Positions 8,374 through 19,210 of a stretch of DNA of 64,000 nucleotides are shown one piece after another. Numbering within the stretch: the first letter of the stretch is position 1; every line of letters starts with the position of its first letter. The translations under genes were made by a program, and so were the position numbers. Source of the DNA: Nilaparvata lugens (lineage: Eukaryota; Arthropoda; Insecta; Hemiptera; Delphacidae); the NCBI RefSeq assembly GCF_014356525.2, contig NC_052518.1, positions 35,043,705 through 35,107,704 of the forward strand. Direction: 5' to 3'. Below the pieces are notes generated by a model. That model was given only the letters and a program-made list of their open reading frames with translations, had not been told where the DNA came from and ran no database searches.

Positions 8374-9230
8374 TCAGCATATTGTCATTCCAAAGCAAAA
8401 ACCTAACCCCCTAACCTCCCCTTTTATATTTGAAACATTAATAAAAATAGATCTTAGTGAAAACTCGTAATCCCTTCCAGCATATTGCAATTTCAAACCA
8501 AAATCCTAACCCCCTAACCTATCTTTTCACCTTTGAAATATCAAAAACCATAATTCTACCTGTACCCTAGCCCTTTCTAGCATATTGCAATTTTAAAGCA
8601 AAAACCTAACCTAGCCTTATGAAACATTATTAATATAACTTGAAAAAGCCTAACCCCTAACCCTTTCACATTCAATATTTTGGATTTCAAAACAAACTCC
8701 TAACCCCCTAGACTATCCTTTCACCTTTGAAACAACAAAAAACATAACTCTACTTGGACCCTAGCCCTTTCTAGCATATTGCAATTCCAAAGCAAAAACC
8801 TAACCTATCTTTATGAAACATTATTGAATAAAACCTTTGAAACAACAAAAAAAATAACTCTACCTGGACCCCAGCCCCTTCTAGCATATTACAATTTAAA
8901 GCAAAAACCTAACCTAGTCTCATGAGACATTATTAAGTATCACTTGAAAAAACCTAACCTGTAACCCTTTCACATTCAATATTTTGGATTTCAAAACAAA
9001 CTCCTAACCCCCTAACCTATCCTTTCACCTTTGAAACAGCAAAAAACATAACTCTAACTGGACCCTAGCCCCTTCTAGCATATTGCAATTTTAAAGCAAA
9101 AACATTACCTAGCCTCATGAAATATTATTAAATATAACTTAAAAAAACCCAACCCCTAACCCTTTCACATTCAATACTTTGGATTTCAAAGCAAACTCCT
9201 AAACTCTTCCATAACTAATTGATTGTTGTA
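8374..9230 (+). repeat. Satellite with CCTAACC-rich units
   Basis: A phrase close to AGCATATTGCAATTTTAAAGC recurs near 8374, 8478, 8578, 8774, 8885 and 9078, giving spacings of about 100, 100, 196, 111 and 193 bp. Between them CCTAACCCCCTAACCT-like tracts repeat. This is a degenerate higher-order satellite (~300-bp period made of ~195 + ~107). The CCTAA words recall the insect telomere repeat but are interspersed, not a pure array. Confidence 0.8.
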
Positions 9231-9310
9231 GACTGGCCTGAAAATGTTCTTGGCCCTTGAAGCCTCTTGAAGAGGCTAGCCACTTACTGTGAGAAGATCC
9301 ACTTTCAACT

Positions 9311-9610
9311 GTCAGCAATCCTCATGAATAACATCAATGCTTCCCATTCAGTCATTGCTGACCGACTCGGGTACTCTAAAGGGTAGTTCACTTTCAACAG
9401 TCAGTATTGCTAGTGAATAGCATCAATGTTTCACCTTTAACTAATGCTGACACTGTCTCAGTGTAAAGCTGCTTGGTTGTGTGTCAGCGTACCTAATAAA
9501 TAACATCGAAGCTCGTCACGTTCAACTAATGCTGACATTTTAGTGTGAATCTCACTATAGAGCAGCTTGGTTGATTGTCATCATACCTTGTGAATGATAT
9601 CAATGCTCTT
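9311..9610 (+). repeat. Degenerate ~88-bp tandem repeat, four copies
   Basis: GTCAGCAAT...AATAACATCAATGCT-like units start near 9311, 9400, 9483 and 9577. Conserved flanks include AACTAATGCTGAC and GCAGCTTGGTTG. No gene. Confidence 0.65.
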
Positions 9611-9639
9611 TGTTTGGTAGGAAGTTTAGAAACACCCCC

Positions 9640-10440
9640 TGTGTTTTGTTCCGCAGACGTTCCAATAGGTACTCAATATGAATGATCATACAGAAGCACA
9701 CTGCCAATTAATGATGTCAGAATAGTGTGATATTTGTAGAAAGTCACTTGTTGCAAATCTTGAGATTGACACTCAAAACTAAAACTGCTGCAACAGTCGT
9801 ATGGGAATGCGTGAAATAATAGAATTATACATGAAGTGAGAGATAATTGAATGCTCTACAATCTCGTAATTAGCACATTCTTGTTTCATCAATTGTTGAA
9901 ATGTTATAAGACTTGAAAGAGCGTAAATATGGGAGAGAAACTAGTTTTTGGAAAATGCATCACTGTAGAACATAAATATCTCGAAAAGTACAGGATTTAT
10001 CAAAAACCTCTACGAAACAAAATTTGTAGGAAACTTATTAAGCTTCATTTTTATGTAGTTGATTATGTCAATAGAACACATTGTTTCCAAGATATTTGCA
10101 TGCAAGTAATAAGAGGAAAAAATGTGAAGGACAAAACTTGTTGGTAATTTTGTAAGCTTCAATTTTTCACAAAATACAAATGTTCATAAGATGCATAGTT
10201 TCCGAGATATATTCGGAAAATGAAAAAAATTTACTCTAAACTAAATCTACTACAGGCAATTATTGACGCGCCCACCTTTTATCTGTCAAAACAGAAGTCA
10301 CCCATACAATGCTCACCACAGTCAATGAATACAGAACAGTGTTCTGTGTTCTGTATTCATTCACAGTCTGTTTATTGGACTGTGAGCTCACTGTCATTCT
10401 GCTACTGTTTTACGTTACTGTAATTACGGTGCAGAAAATT
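9640..10440. other. Non-coding stretch, small hairpin
   Basis: Open frames here lack any recognisable domain and consist of AT-rich repeated phrases. One perfect 15-bp-arm inverted repeat lies at 10324-10338 / 10347-10361 (AATGAATACAGAACA and complement). Confidence 0.5.
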
Positions 10441-10539
10441 GAGTTTCAGATCACCTGATCATAAAGATTTTTCAAGATCATTTTGAAAATTATCCAAATC
10501 ATAGCATTGGATTCAAAGCATAACGTCTCCCATGTTTAC

Positions 10540-11260
10540 ATAATCAATATCGGGGACCGAGCTTCGCTCTGGCGTACAAAAGCATAAAAATCTGGTGTGG
10601 CGCACTCACACAACTTTCCTTGCCGTTGTGAAAATTGATCACCTGATGCTAGTGTTCCCGCGCTTCTCAAGTCTACTATTCAGAGATTTGAGCCAGCTGG
10701 TGACAGGGCAATAACGCTGGAGACACACGAGGTCTGCTATCTCTTCATAGTGAATCATTTAATAGAATCAACAGTTGCCAACAGTTTGCAATTGGATAAT
10801 CACATTTTCTCGAATTTCGAGCTTATTTTTGATTCTAGGTGAAAATTTTCCTAGACATTAATTGTAGAGATTTTCATGCTCAATCTTTTCCACTCAAAAT
10901 TTTTTGTTCAAGTCGTATCTGAAGCCTGATAATTGATAATCTTAAATCAAACTTCGCATAGATAGGGTGGAGCTCCTGAAATTTTTACAGATATGGGACT
11001 TGTGGCAGTTGATAGAGCTTATCGATGACTATTTTAGGTACAACTTTAATCAAAATCGTTGGGGCCATTTTCAAGAAAATTGCGAGAACCCTGTTTTTGA
11101 CAACATTTTCGCCATTTCAGCCACCATCTTGAATCGCATTTGATCGAAATACTTCGTGTTGGATCCTTATAGTGTAACGACCTCAAGTTCCAAATTTCAA
11201 GTCATTCCTTCAATTGGGAGATGAGATATCGTGTACACAGACGCACATACACTCATACAC

Positions 11261-11344
<84 letters not shown>

Positions 11345-11500
11345 CAAACATACACACACACACACACACATACAGACCAATACCCAAAAACCACTCTTTT
11401 GGACTCAGGGGACCTTGAAACGTATAGAAATTTAGAAATTGGGGTACCTTAATTTCTTTTGGAAAGCAATACTTTCCTCACCTATGGTAATAGGGCAAGG
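10540..11500 (+). repeat. Dispersed repeat family, copy A, with internal CA microsatellite
   Basis: The segment from about 10585 to 11171 is repeated in inverted orientation at 59896-60434 (shared phrases include TCTATCAACTGCCACAAG in complement and GGAGCTCC). Copy A continues rightward through a microsatellite to a segment ending near TAGGGCAAGGAAAG at 11490. The design (fixed body plus internal CA/TG array) is typical of a short non-autonomous dispersed element in insects. No coding capacity. Confidence 0.75.
11256..11371. repeat. (CA)n microsatellite
   Basis: About 115 bp of nearly pure ACACAC with a few interruptions. Open frames across it are artefacts. Confidence 0.98.
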
Positions 11501-11617
11501 AAAGAAAAATATGTATTACAAAAGAAGAAATTATAGTAACATTCATACAGGAATGTTCTATCTAATCACAGTAAAATGAGATTAATTCCCAAAGGGAAGG
11601 CAAAAATTTCCCTCACA

Positions 11618-11762
11618 AAGGCCCAGTTGCACAAAAGCCGGTTAGATTTTAATCCTGATCAACTTCACGTGAACCAAATCAGAGAAGACCATTTCAAAAA
11701 GATGGTTCTACTGAAATTAATCAGGATTGAAAATAACCCGGCTTTTTTTGCAACCGGCACTA
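11618..11762. mobile_element. Short hairpin MITE
   Basis: An inverted repeat: TTGCACAAAAGCCGGTTA with TTTTAATCCTGAT at the left is complemented by ATCAGGATTGAAAATAA and CCGGCTTTTTTTGCAAC at the right. About 145 bp, no coding capacity. It abuts the left end of the long-TIR element. Confidence 0.65.
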
Positions 11763-11857
11763 AGTACCTGATTAAATGATTACAAAAGTTAAAACATTTT
11801 TTAAAAAATTAAAAAAAAAAAACACAAGTTAAAATTTTTTTTTAAAAATTAAAAAAA

Positions 11858-13961
11858 ACCACATAAAATCGAAAAAAATAGAAAAAAAAATTAAAAAAAA
11901 ACACATAAAATCGAAAAAAGAGTGAATGATAAAACAGTAAATCAAATCGAATGTTTATTTATTGACATGAAAAGGTTACGACAAAAATATCTATCTTCCA
12001 GCATTGTTTTCATAATCCAATCATGGGTTGAGTTGACAATATTGTGGAGCTCCATCAATCCAGTGGGGACTGCAATTGGTCCAAACCTAACCTCAAGGTC
12101 ACCTAAGTCGACCAAACCTAACCTCAAGGTCACCAAAGTTGACCAAACCTGAAAAAAAATAAAAAAAAAATTAAAAAATTAAAAAAAATAAAAAAAAATT
12201 GAAAAAAAAAATGAAAAAAAAGTGAATGATAAAACATTAAATCAAATCAAATGTTTATTGATTGACATGAAAAGGTTACGACAAAAATATCTAACTTCCA
12301 GCATTGTCTTCATAATCCAATCATGGGTTGAGTTGACAATATTGTGGAGCTCCATCAATCCAGTGGGGACTGCAATTGGTCTGGGAGATGACTCATTTGC
12401 CGGGCCGGCTCCTCATCTCGCTGCGGCCGCCGGTCACCCCACCGCCACCGGTTGTCCAGCCGCTGCCAGTCATCCAACTGCTGCCGCCAGTCGTCCAGCC
12501 GCCGCCAGTCGGCCCACCACTGCCAGTCACCCCGCCGCCAGTTGTCCGGCCACCACCGGTCGCCCCACCACTGCCAGTTACCCGGCTGCCGGTCATCCGG
12601 ACACCGCTGGTCGCCCCACCGCTGCCAGTCATCCGGCCACAACTGCCGGTCGCTCCACCACCACCGGTCGCCCCACTGTCGGTGACCATCCCACTGCCAA
12701 CAGTCGTCCTGCTGAGGCTGGCAATCATCCCGCCGGCTGAGGTCAGGATGGCTTCAATTTGGCAGTGACTCTTCATATAGGTGAGAGATTGCCTTGCTGT
12801 GCTTTCAACGAGGGCTGTTTCGGTGACCACTACAACTCCCGCTAGTACTACTCCAACTAGTACTGCTGCTACTACAACTCCTTATTAGTTCCCATTCGTA
12901 CTGTACCTAGCCTAACCAAACCAAACCTATTCCAACCTAACCTTTTCTAACTGAACCTAACCAAACCCAACCTAACCTATCCTAACCATTCCTTAACCTA
13001 TCATACCATTTCAGAACCTAACCAATCATTGCTTTGTTGAAGATGGCTGAGAGCAATATCTAATGGAGTCATTACAGTGATGATGGGTCCTGCTTCAGCC
13101 ATTATGAGCCGCCTCACACAAATAATCTAGGGGTCGGCTCATTTGTCAGTCAGCTACTCATCTCGCCACAGCCACCAGTCACCCCACTGCCGCCAGTCAT
13201 CCAACCGCCGCCACCAGTCACCCCACCACCGCCACCAGTCACCCCACCACCGCCACCAGTCACCCCACCACCGCCACCAGTCATCCAAACACCGCCACCA
13301 GTCACCCCACCACCACCACCAGTCATCCAATCGCCACCAGTCACCCCACCACCACCAGTCATCCAGCTGCCACAAATCATCCAACCGTCGCCAATCATCC
13401 AACCACCAATACCAGTCATCCAACTGCTGCCACCAGACACCCCACCGCCGCTGGTCACACCACCGACGGCTGCCATCCCGCCACCAACAGTCGACCCGCT
13501 GCAGCTGGCAATCGTCCCGCCGGCTGAGGCCAGGATAGCTTCAATTTGGCAGTGGCCCTTCTTATATAGGGGACTCTGGCTCAGGATGGTCATGCAGGAC
13601 CTGTAACTCTGCATGGTCATGGAGACCTCTATCACACCAGATTAATGTGTCCATGGTGGACATGCTGGATCGGGATGTCCATGGGAGGCTCTGGATCAGC
13701 ATGGCTGTGCTGCTCTGGATCAGGGTGGCATTGAAGATGGATATTTTCAGTGACTCCCACTTTGCCTCCTCTGTGTTAGGACATTTAGCATGGGCATTCT
13801 CAATGACCCTAGCTCCTCCTGTCACATGGACCATGCTCACCAGTGTTCAGCGTGTCTGTGGCGGGTCAGCAGGGTCATCCACTCAGTGGTCAGTCAGTCA
13901 GTTCAGTCACTGTTCAGTCACTGTTCAATTACTGATCAGTCACTGTTCAGTCAGTGGCACT
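11858..13961 (+). repeat. Left terminal inverted repeat of the PLA2 element
   Basis: From outside in: two copies (~300-bp spacing, near 11925 and 12225) of an A-rich unit ending with GTGGAGCTCCATCAATCC; a glycine/proline-type minisatellite A (12395-12780); CCTAACC-rich tract (12900-13025); minisatellite B (13140-13570) with a 21-bp core CACCACCGCCACCAGTCACC-like unit; a 280-bp unique block; and a short 11-bp CAGTCACTGTT-type array (13880-13960). Frames through A and B on the minus strand share a similar entry segment (HCQIEAIL), followed by Gly/Thr-rich repeats. Coding status uncertain. Confidence 0.85.
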
Positions 13962-14307
13962 CAGAATGTACTTATAGCTAAACTATATCTAAGGAGATGG
14001 TAAGTAAACAGTTTGGAATACAATTAGCTCTTTATTGATCAATTCAACATCCATTTCATTGAAAAGTTTACTACAAGCAGGTATATCTCTGTTCCAAAAT
14101 CCAAGTTGTTTATCATATTGAGTGTGCAAAAAAGTGATGTATCCATGATGTTTCTTCTTGGTCCATGTCAAGCAGGTGATGTCCCAGGTAGTAGACTCCT
14201 TTTCCAGCACTAGTCCTTGGCAAGTCCTCTATGTTGATGTCCGATAGTCTTCAGATGATATTCAGTGATACCTCTAGAACACTGTTTCAGATAGAGACAA
14301 TACCCTG

Positions 14308-14724
14308 TCATTGTTGTTGAATCACTTCACAACCTCTTCCCTTCAGGTAATTGATGCTCCTTCGAGTCAAAAGTATAGGTGTAGTAGTATTTCTCACCAC
14401 TACATCATCCTCCTCCTCCCCTTTCTCTTCCTCCTCCTCCTCTTCCTCTTTCTCCTCCTCATCCTCTTCCTCTTCCACCTCTACCTCATTGTTCTCCTCC
14501 ATATCAGTTTCCTCTTCCTCATCTTCTACATGATCCTCATCCTTCATCAGATCAAATGGGGAGATTGATGGTGAATTTGTCTCACCATAGTCACCCCACT
14601 TCGAGAATAGGAGTACCATCTTCTCTATTGTTCCAGATACACAGTTGATCCACAAAATGTCTGTTCTCCACAGATGATTCCAGCACAATGAATCTAATCT
14701 GCTATATATCCAATATATAGCCAT
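14308..14724 (-). CDS. Hypothetical acidic protein inside the PLA2 element
   Basis: 139 codons downstream, on the same strand, of the PLA2-domain frame (which ends at 14775). The middle is an extreme Glu/Asp run of ~45 residues from a (CTC/TTC)n purine microsatellite on the plus strand, flanked by non-repetitive ends. An acidic region could be a real part of a DNA-packing or chaperone-like protein, but microsatellites also produce open frames by chance. I see no known domain. Its position directly after the PLA2 gene is the only argument for it being real. Confidence 0.25.
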   Translation of the reverse strand: MAIYWIYSRLDSLCWNHLWRTDILWINCVSGTIEKMVLLFSKWGDYGETNSPSISPFDLMKDEDHVEDEEEETDMEENNEVEVEEEEDEEEKEEEEEEEEKGEEEDDVVVRNTTTPILLTRRSINYLKGRGCEVIQQQ

Positions 14725-14774
14725 ATTTGTACAGCATTATGATTTTGATTGTACCTCAATATATTACCTAGTGT

Positions 14775-15746
14775 CTAAGGTGTTGCTGTTCTCTGCTTTC
14801 TCAAGTAAAGACCTTTACCGACCTTTGATCTCTGCTGTCTTAAGTAAAGACCTGTACCAACCTTTGGTTTCTGATGTTTCAAGTAAAGACCTTGACCTCC
14901 TTTCACTGATTTTTTCTTTGATAGTTGAATCTTTTGTTTCTTCCCCTTCTCAGCCACCCTGCTGACTTCCTTCAGTGATCTTTTCATACCTCCCCCAAAT
15001 TTTGCCTTAGCCTTCATGATGTTGGTGACTGCTAGTGCTGCAGCTTTTTCCAACACCCCTGCATCTTCAGATCTCACTCTGTCCCAGGCTCTCTCTGCCA
15101 AGATGCTGTCTGCTACTGCTCTGCTTGCTGTATCACCACTCTTGGAATAGGCAATATCATGCTCCTTGCAAGCCTGATCAAGTTTGTTGATTCCTGGATC
15201 ACCTTGTGCTAATCGCTTCTGAAGTTTTGTTCCTGGTCCACAGTATTGATAGCCAGGGATATGAGGTTCAACTGGTAGAATGTCAATTGCCTTATTAACT
15301 ATTGTACCAGCAGCTCCCTTGATAGCTGACAGAACACCTCTTCCTCTATAGATCTTCTGACTTTTCTCCTTACAAAAATCATGCCTTGGAGCAATAGATC
15401 CTCTCCCAGTCACTTGTCTCTGACCAGAATGTCTTTGACCACCATCTCTGCTATCATCCAAAAGGCGTTTGATTGTATTCTTATACTTGGCTTTGTTGTA
15501 GTTAACAATCTCACCTCTTGGATCATTGTTCTGTCTGTGCACACTGGTCCAGTTCAATATTTCTCCATAGGCCTGTCTGTCAGCGGATTCAACTAATGCA
15601 CGATTTGGATTCTTCTTGAAAATCAACTCACAAAGTCCCAATGTAGCTGTGAAGGTCTTTTCTTCCTGATCTACAGGGTCAGTCAGCACAATTTCATCAC
15701 CATTCTCTCCAAAAGTTAAATACTTATTTGCCCAGGTAGTAAGCAT
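14775..15746 (-). CDS. DUF8207-like / parvovirus-type phospholipase A2 protein, C-terminal part
   Basis: 323 codons. Residues 1-98 continue a DUF8207-like domain (YLTFG...LTDP...TLGLCELIF, then a ND-rich KYKNTIKRLL end). Residues 165-235 are a parvovirus-type PLA2 domain: calcium-loop motif GPGT at 170-173, catalytic HD at 196-197 in KEHDIAYS, and the following helix with AERAWDRV. Residues 260-320 are very basic, with three GLYL motifs at 286, 299 and 312 (13-residue period), like a DNA-binding core peptide. Related proteins in adintovirus/Polinton-like elements are thought to be virion components that disrupt membranes on entry. The N-terminal half lies upstream in two pieces: a frameshift around 15725-15745 splits the DUF8207-like domain, and a TAA at 16087-16089 interrupts the part before it. 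The catalytic residues themselves are intact. Confidence 0.75.
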   Translation of the reverse strand: MLTTWANKYLTFGENGDEIVLTDPVDQEEKTFTATLGLCELIFKKNPNRALVESADRQAYGEILNWTSVHRQNNDPRGEIVNYNKAKYKNTIKRLLDDSRDGGQRHSGQRQVTGRGSIAPRHDFCKEKSQKIYRGRGVLSAIKGAAGTIVNKAIDILPVEPHIPGYQYCGPGTKLQKRLAQGDPGINKLDQACKEHDIAYSKSGDTASRAVADSILAERAWDRVRSEDAGVLEKAAALAVTNIMKAKAKFGGGMKRSLKEVSRVAEKGKKQKIQLSKKKSVKGGQGLYLKHQKPKVGTGLYLRQQRSKVGKGLYLRKQRTATP

Positions 15747-16086
15747 TGTCTCTCACTCTTGGCCCAAAAGTGTCATCAAAATTGTCATTGTCCTTGCTCA
15801 ATGATCCTCTAATGTAATCAGCTACCTGTTTTCCAGCTAGATCAGTTTGATCAAGGATATTCTGAACTGTTGTACTGTGACTTTCATTCAATAATTGTTC
15901 AACATTCTTATCATCATCCTGTCCATCTCCAGACAGCTCCTCATCACTGCTATCATCATATCCTCTACTCATATCATACTCCTCACCCTCATCCTCTTCA
16001 AATGCCTGCTTTCCTGCTTTCCATAGTTGTCGTCCAACTCCTGAGGTGCCTGCTAGTGGACTTGAAACTTCTCCATTTCCATATGA
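15724..16086 (-). pseudogene. Middle segment of the DUF8207/PLA2 gene (between nonsense codon and frameshift)
   Basis: In the same frame as the upstream piece (16662-16087), but after its TAA stop. It encodes an acidic linker (GRQLWKAGKQAFEEDEG) and the start of the DUF8207-like domain (TFGPRVRDNAYYLG). The frame then closes at 15724-15726, while the next frame takes up the domain at NKYLTFG. The ATG at 15972 is internal and probably not a natural start. Joined by homology, the gene would encode roughly 600 residues; here it has two lesions, so it cannot make a full-length protein without repair or recoding. Confidence 0.6.
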
Positions 16087-16662
16087 TTAAAATGTTGGTG
16101 ACTCTTCATCAATGCTGGGGAGTTGGAGCTTATGTTTTGCTTTACTTGCACCAGTAAGTCCATGCCTTGTATATGTGGCATGTTTAACAAATGGTGTTGT
16201 TGGTGGAGTAGGATATATATGGTGTGTTGATGCTGCTGAGGAAGGACGATGTTCTGATGATAACAACTGTGGCTTGGATTGTCTCTGCCTACCCTTCACA
16301 TGCCTGGAGCGCATTTTTATTCTAGGCTTCAGATACCTGGGATGCTTCTTGGATGCTCTTGATGGAGGTAGTTGTGGTTGTTGAACTGGCATCTGTTGGA
16401 GAGTTTCGACTAGGTTGGCTAGGGACTCAGCTAGAGGTTTGAAGTGTTCCACATGTTTCTCTTCTGCAATCCGTCTACCCAGCATGATTTCCTTATGCCT
16501 CCTTTTGATTTCACACTTTAACCTAGCAATCTCCAATATGGTAGGAGCAACCTCCTCCAATGTCAGCTTATGGTTTGTGCCTGACCTTTTAAAAGATGAT
16601 AAAGAAGATAATTTTGAATAAAATTTAGAATTTAGAAATAGGCCGACACATCTAGAAAACAC
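16087..16662 (-). pseudogene. N-terminal segment of the DUF8207/PLA2 gene (coiled-coil)
   Basis: 191 codons ending in TAA (16087-16089). Residues ~33-90 form a charged helix (EIARLKCEIKRRHKEI, then HFKPLAESLANLVETLQ). A FKPI/L-xPL helix is the usual N-terminal part of DUF8207-type proteins. Then comes a basic, proline-rich linker. The first ~25 residues lie at the edge of a 150-bp inverted repeat (16620-16770), so the annotated ATG at 16662 may not be the original start; a poly-pyrimidine/AAAG junction near 16590 could be a splice acceptor. Nonsense-interrupted relative to the downstream part. Confidence 0.55.
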
Positions 16663-16772
16663 CTGAGTCTATACCTAATTCATGCAGGTGAACGGGCTAG
16701 AGTCAAGAAAACTTCAATTAATCTTGCCATGCCTGATTTAATAGGTTTCTAGTATAGAATAACACTACAATT
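16620..16772 (+). repeat. Internal inverted repeat, left arm
   Basis: About 150 bp whose reverse complement is at 19055-19210 (shared phrases AGGCCGACACATCTAGAAAA and GGTGAATGGGCTAGAG in complement). It begins inside the N-terminal end of the DUF8207/PLA2 gene, so the gene's 5' end has been duplicated and inverted 2.4 kb upstream of it. Confidence 0.85.
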
Positions 16773-17804
16773 TGAAATAATTGTAAGATACAAACAGCTT
16801 CAATAAACATTGGCAACTAAAATCAAACAACAGAAACAACAATTTCATGTTACTTTGTTGACATTCTTCATCTGATTTGGGGGCGCATTACTATCCCTTG
16901 TTTAGATAGCAATACGTCACAAAACCAAACAATATCAGTCATAAAATGACAAATTAATTTCAACATGAAATTACTCCAGAAAGAAAATTCCGTTGAACCC
17001 AAATTTCGTCGATAGTAACCCATATAACCCATTTCATAATAATTTTGAATCCCCACTTTTGATCGACATTCTCGAATGAACCTTTGTTTCACTACACTGC
17101 ACTTTTGTTGGTCTGTATGTTGCTTTATCGTTGGGGTTACAGTACCTTGTTTTTGGTGGTGAACTTTTACTGGTTGAATTTGGCTTGACGGCGACGTCCT
17201 CTTACGTCCCTAGACCTGTCATCTGAACGGGTGTCTTAATGTATTACAGCATTAATTTCTAACTCTTCCTACAATTCATCAAAAGCTAAAACAGGAGTTA
17301 TCTATTGATTACAATTAATTAAATTCTCTCATTCTATCTATTTGAATCCTCATTTTATATAGATTTTTATCTTTAAACTACTGATTCTCTATATCAGAAT
17401 AAATGGATCTATCTTCACAAATAATTCAAAAGTTCTGTTATAATTTAATAAATTAGCGTTCAGTTAAAAGCCTTAACGCCATGAGAAAACACAGTCAGAA
17501 AAATATAAAATTGAGTCTTAAACTCAATATGAACATAATCTTAAAAATTTCATTCCAATTTGAAGGCTATCTTCCTGACTTTCAGCAATACTCTACAATA
17601 ATATATCTCCAGAAACAATAACTCAAATGTAACGTAACTGAAAACTTTCTATACTTCTTTAGAAAAAAAATTATAATTATCTTCCATCACTAATAAAATC
17701 AAAAGGATTATTCTCAATCAATATTATTAACTTGAAAAATAACAGGCTTTGTTAATACAGTACTCTTATGGAAGTTCCAATCAATTACATTCCCAAAATT
17801 ATAT

Positions 17805-18467
17805 TTTAACCTTATTTTACATACCTTAGCGGTTATTTGAAGAAACAATTATTCGTACATGATGAAGAAACACAATTAAACTTTTCAGGACATGGCACTA
17901 CTAGAAAATTTAAACTTTAATAAAAATAGAACTAGCTCCTACATTAACTAATGATATAAACTTGTAAACCTGCCCAAAAGGGGCGAAACATAATGACTAC
18001 ATCTTTACTCTTGTAGTGCTCCTAGCAAAGTGTCCTCTGAAACGTAATCTGGTCTCTCGGCTGGGGAATCCCCCCACTACTGTATTTAGGAACAGGTCTC
18101 CTATTGGGCGAAGGGAATCAATTTGACCAATCGTCGCATGGCTTCTAGAGCCTTTGGACCAAATAGTAACTGCAAAATCGGTAGTTTGTTATAATTTCAA
18201 TGCTTGCTGTTTTCTAACTTATCGCACTCTATGTCATGACAGGAAGGCTAAGTTTTAGAGATAATTCCATAATCTACATTCCTCGATGACTTGGAGCCAC
18301 AATTTTTAAATATCTATCATGGGAAACTCGAAGTCATGGCTGTTCATAATAGAGAGAGAGAAAATAATTTATTTTGCTAACTCACAATAATGGCTCTAGT
18401 CTATCGCATATTAAATTTACTATTATAACTTGGGAAAAGGCCTGAATTGAAAATAGTGCTTGGCACA
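17805..18467 (+). repeat. Direct repeat in the element core, copy 1
   Basis: About 663 bp, repeated at 19211-19877 with a few per cent differences. Starts at TTAACCTTATTTTACATA and ends at AATAGTGCTTGGCACA. Contains AGAGCCTTTGGACCAAATAG and a GA microsatellite. Non-coding. Confidence 0.9.
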
Positions 18468-19210
18468 CTCCCCTTCCTTACGGTGTGAAACACACAAGAA
18501 GAAATCTAATCAGGATATGTTACCATACCAAATTTCTAAGCAACTTTAAACTCAATACTATCCCCCCCTTTTTTTTTTAACCAATTATTACTTGTGTTTT
18601 TGCGGCTGACTTTCCCACCAAACATTAACAAACCTTTTGACTGGGCTTCCCTAAACTGCATTACGCTGATTGTTTTCCTTACAATCACTACGAAGACTCA
18701 CTAAATATTCTAGATTTCGGTTTACGTTATTCTACTGACAAGCCCCATAACTCTTGAATGAACCAGACTGTTTACTAGATACAAAAAAAAAATCTTAGCT
18801 CACACCATCTTCGGTGCCTTTCGCTAAAATTATACAATTCCACTGTACAAATTTGCAAGGTTAGTCACAGCTAAATTCCTTGATTTGTTACATGGACAGC
18901 TTTTACTCAGTGCTCCATTCTCTCTGGACACAGACCTACACTTTCGCCGATTACCTAAATTCAACAACAACACACATAGGCAGGACATCCCCATGTCTTC
19001 CTCCAAATCTTGAGTCTCAACTGAACAAAAAAAATTCCCACAGCCTACAGGAAATGTCAAATTGTAGTGTTATTCTATAGTAGAAACCTATTAAATCAGG
19101 GATGGCAAGATTAATTGAAGTTTTCTTGACTCTAGCCCATTCACCTGCATGAATTAGGTATAGACTCAGGTGTTTTCTAGATGTGTCGGCCTATTTCTAA
19201 ATTCTAAATT
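18468..19210. other. Spacer between core repeats; right arm of internal inverted repeat
   Basis: No gene seen. 19055-19210 is the right arm of the 150-bp inverted repeat whose left arm is 16620-16772. Together with the direct repeats this shows several rounds of internal rearrangement. Confidence 0.7.

Noticed and set aside
8374..9230. True telomere array
   Set aside because: CCTAA words are interspersed in a longer satellite, never a continuous (TTAGG)n run.
9929..10147. 72-codon ATG frame
   Set aside because: AT-rich, with phrases (AAACAAAATTTGTAGGAAA type) that recur within the same region; no domain.
11197..11452. Open frames rich in His-Thr or Cys-Val
   Set aside because: Direct translation of a CA/TG microsatellite.
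12222..13640. Pro-rich (plus strand) and Trp/Gly-rich (minus strand) frames as genes
   Set aside because: Open in up to four frames because of the trinucleotide-type minisatellite; only the possible conserved entry segment on the minus strand is kept as a finding.
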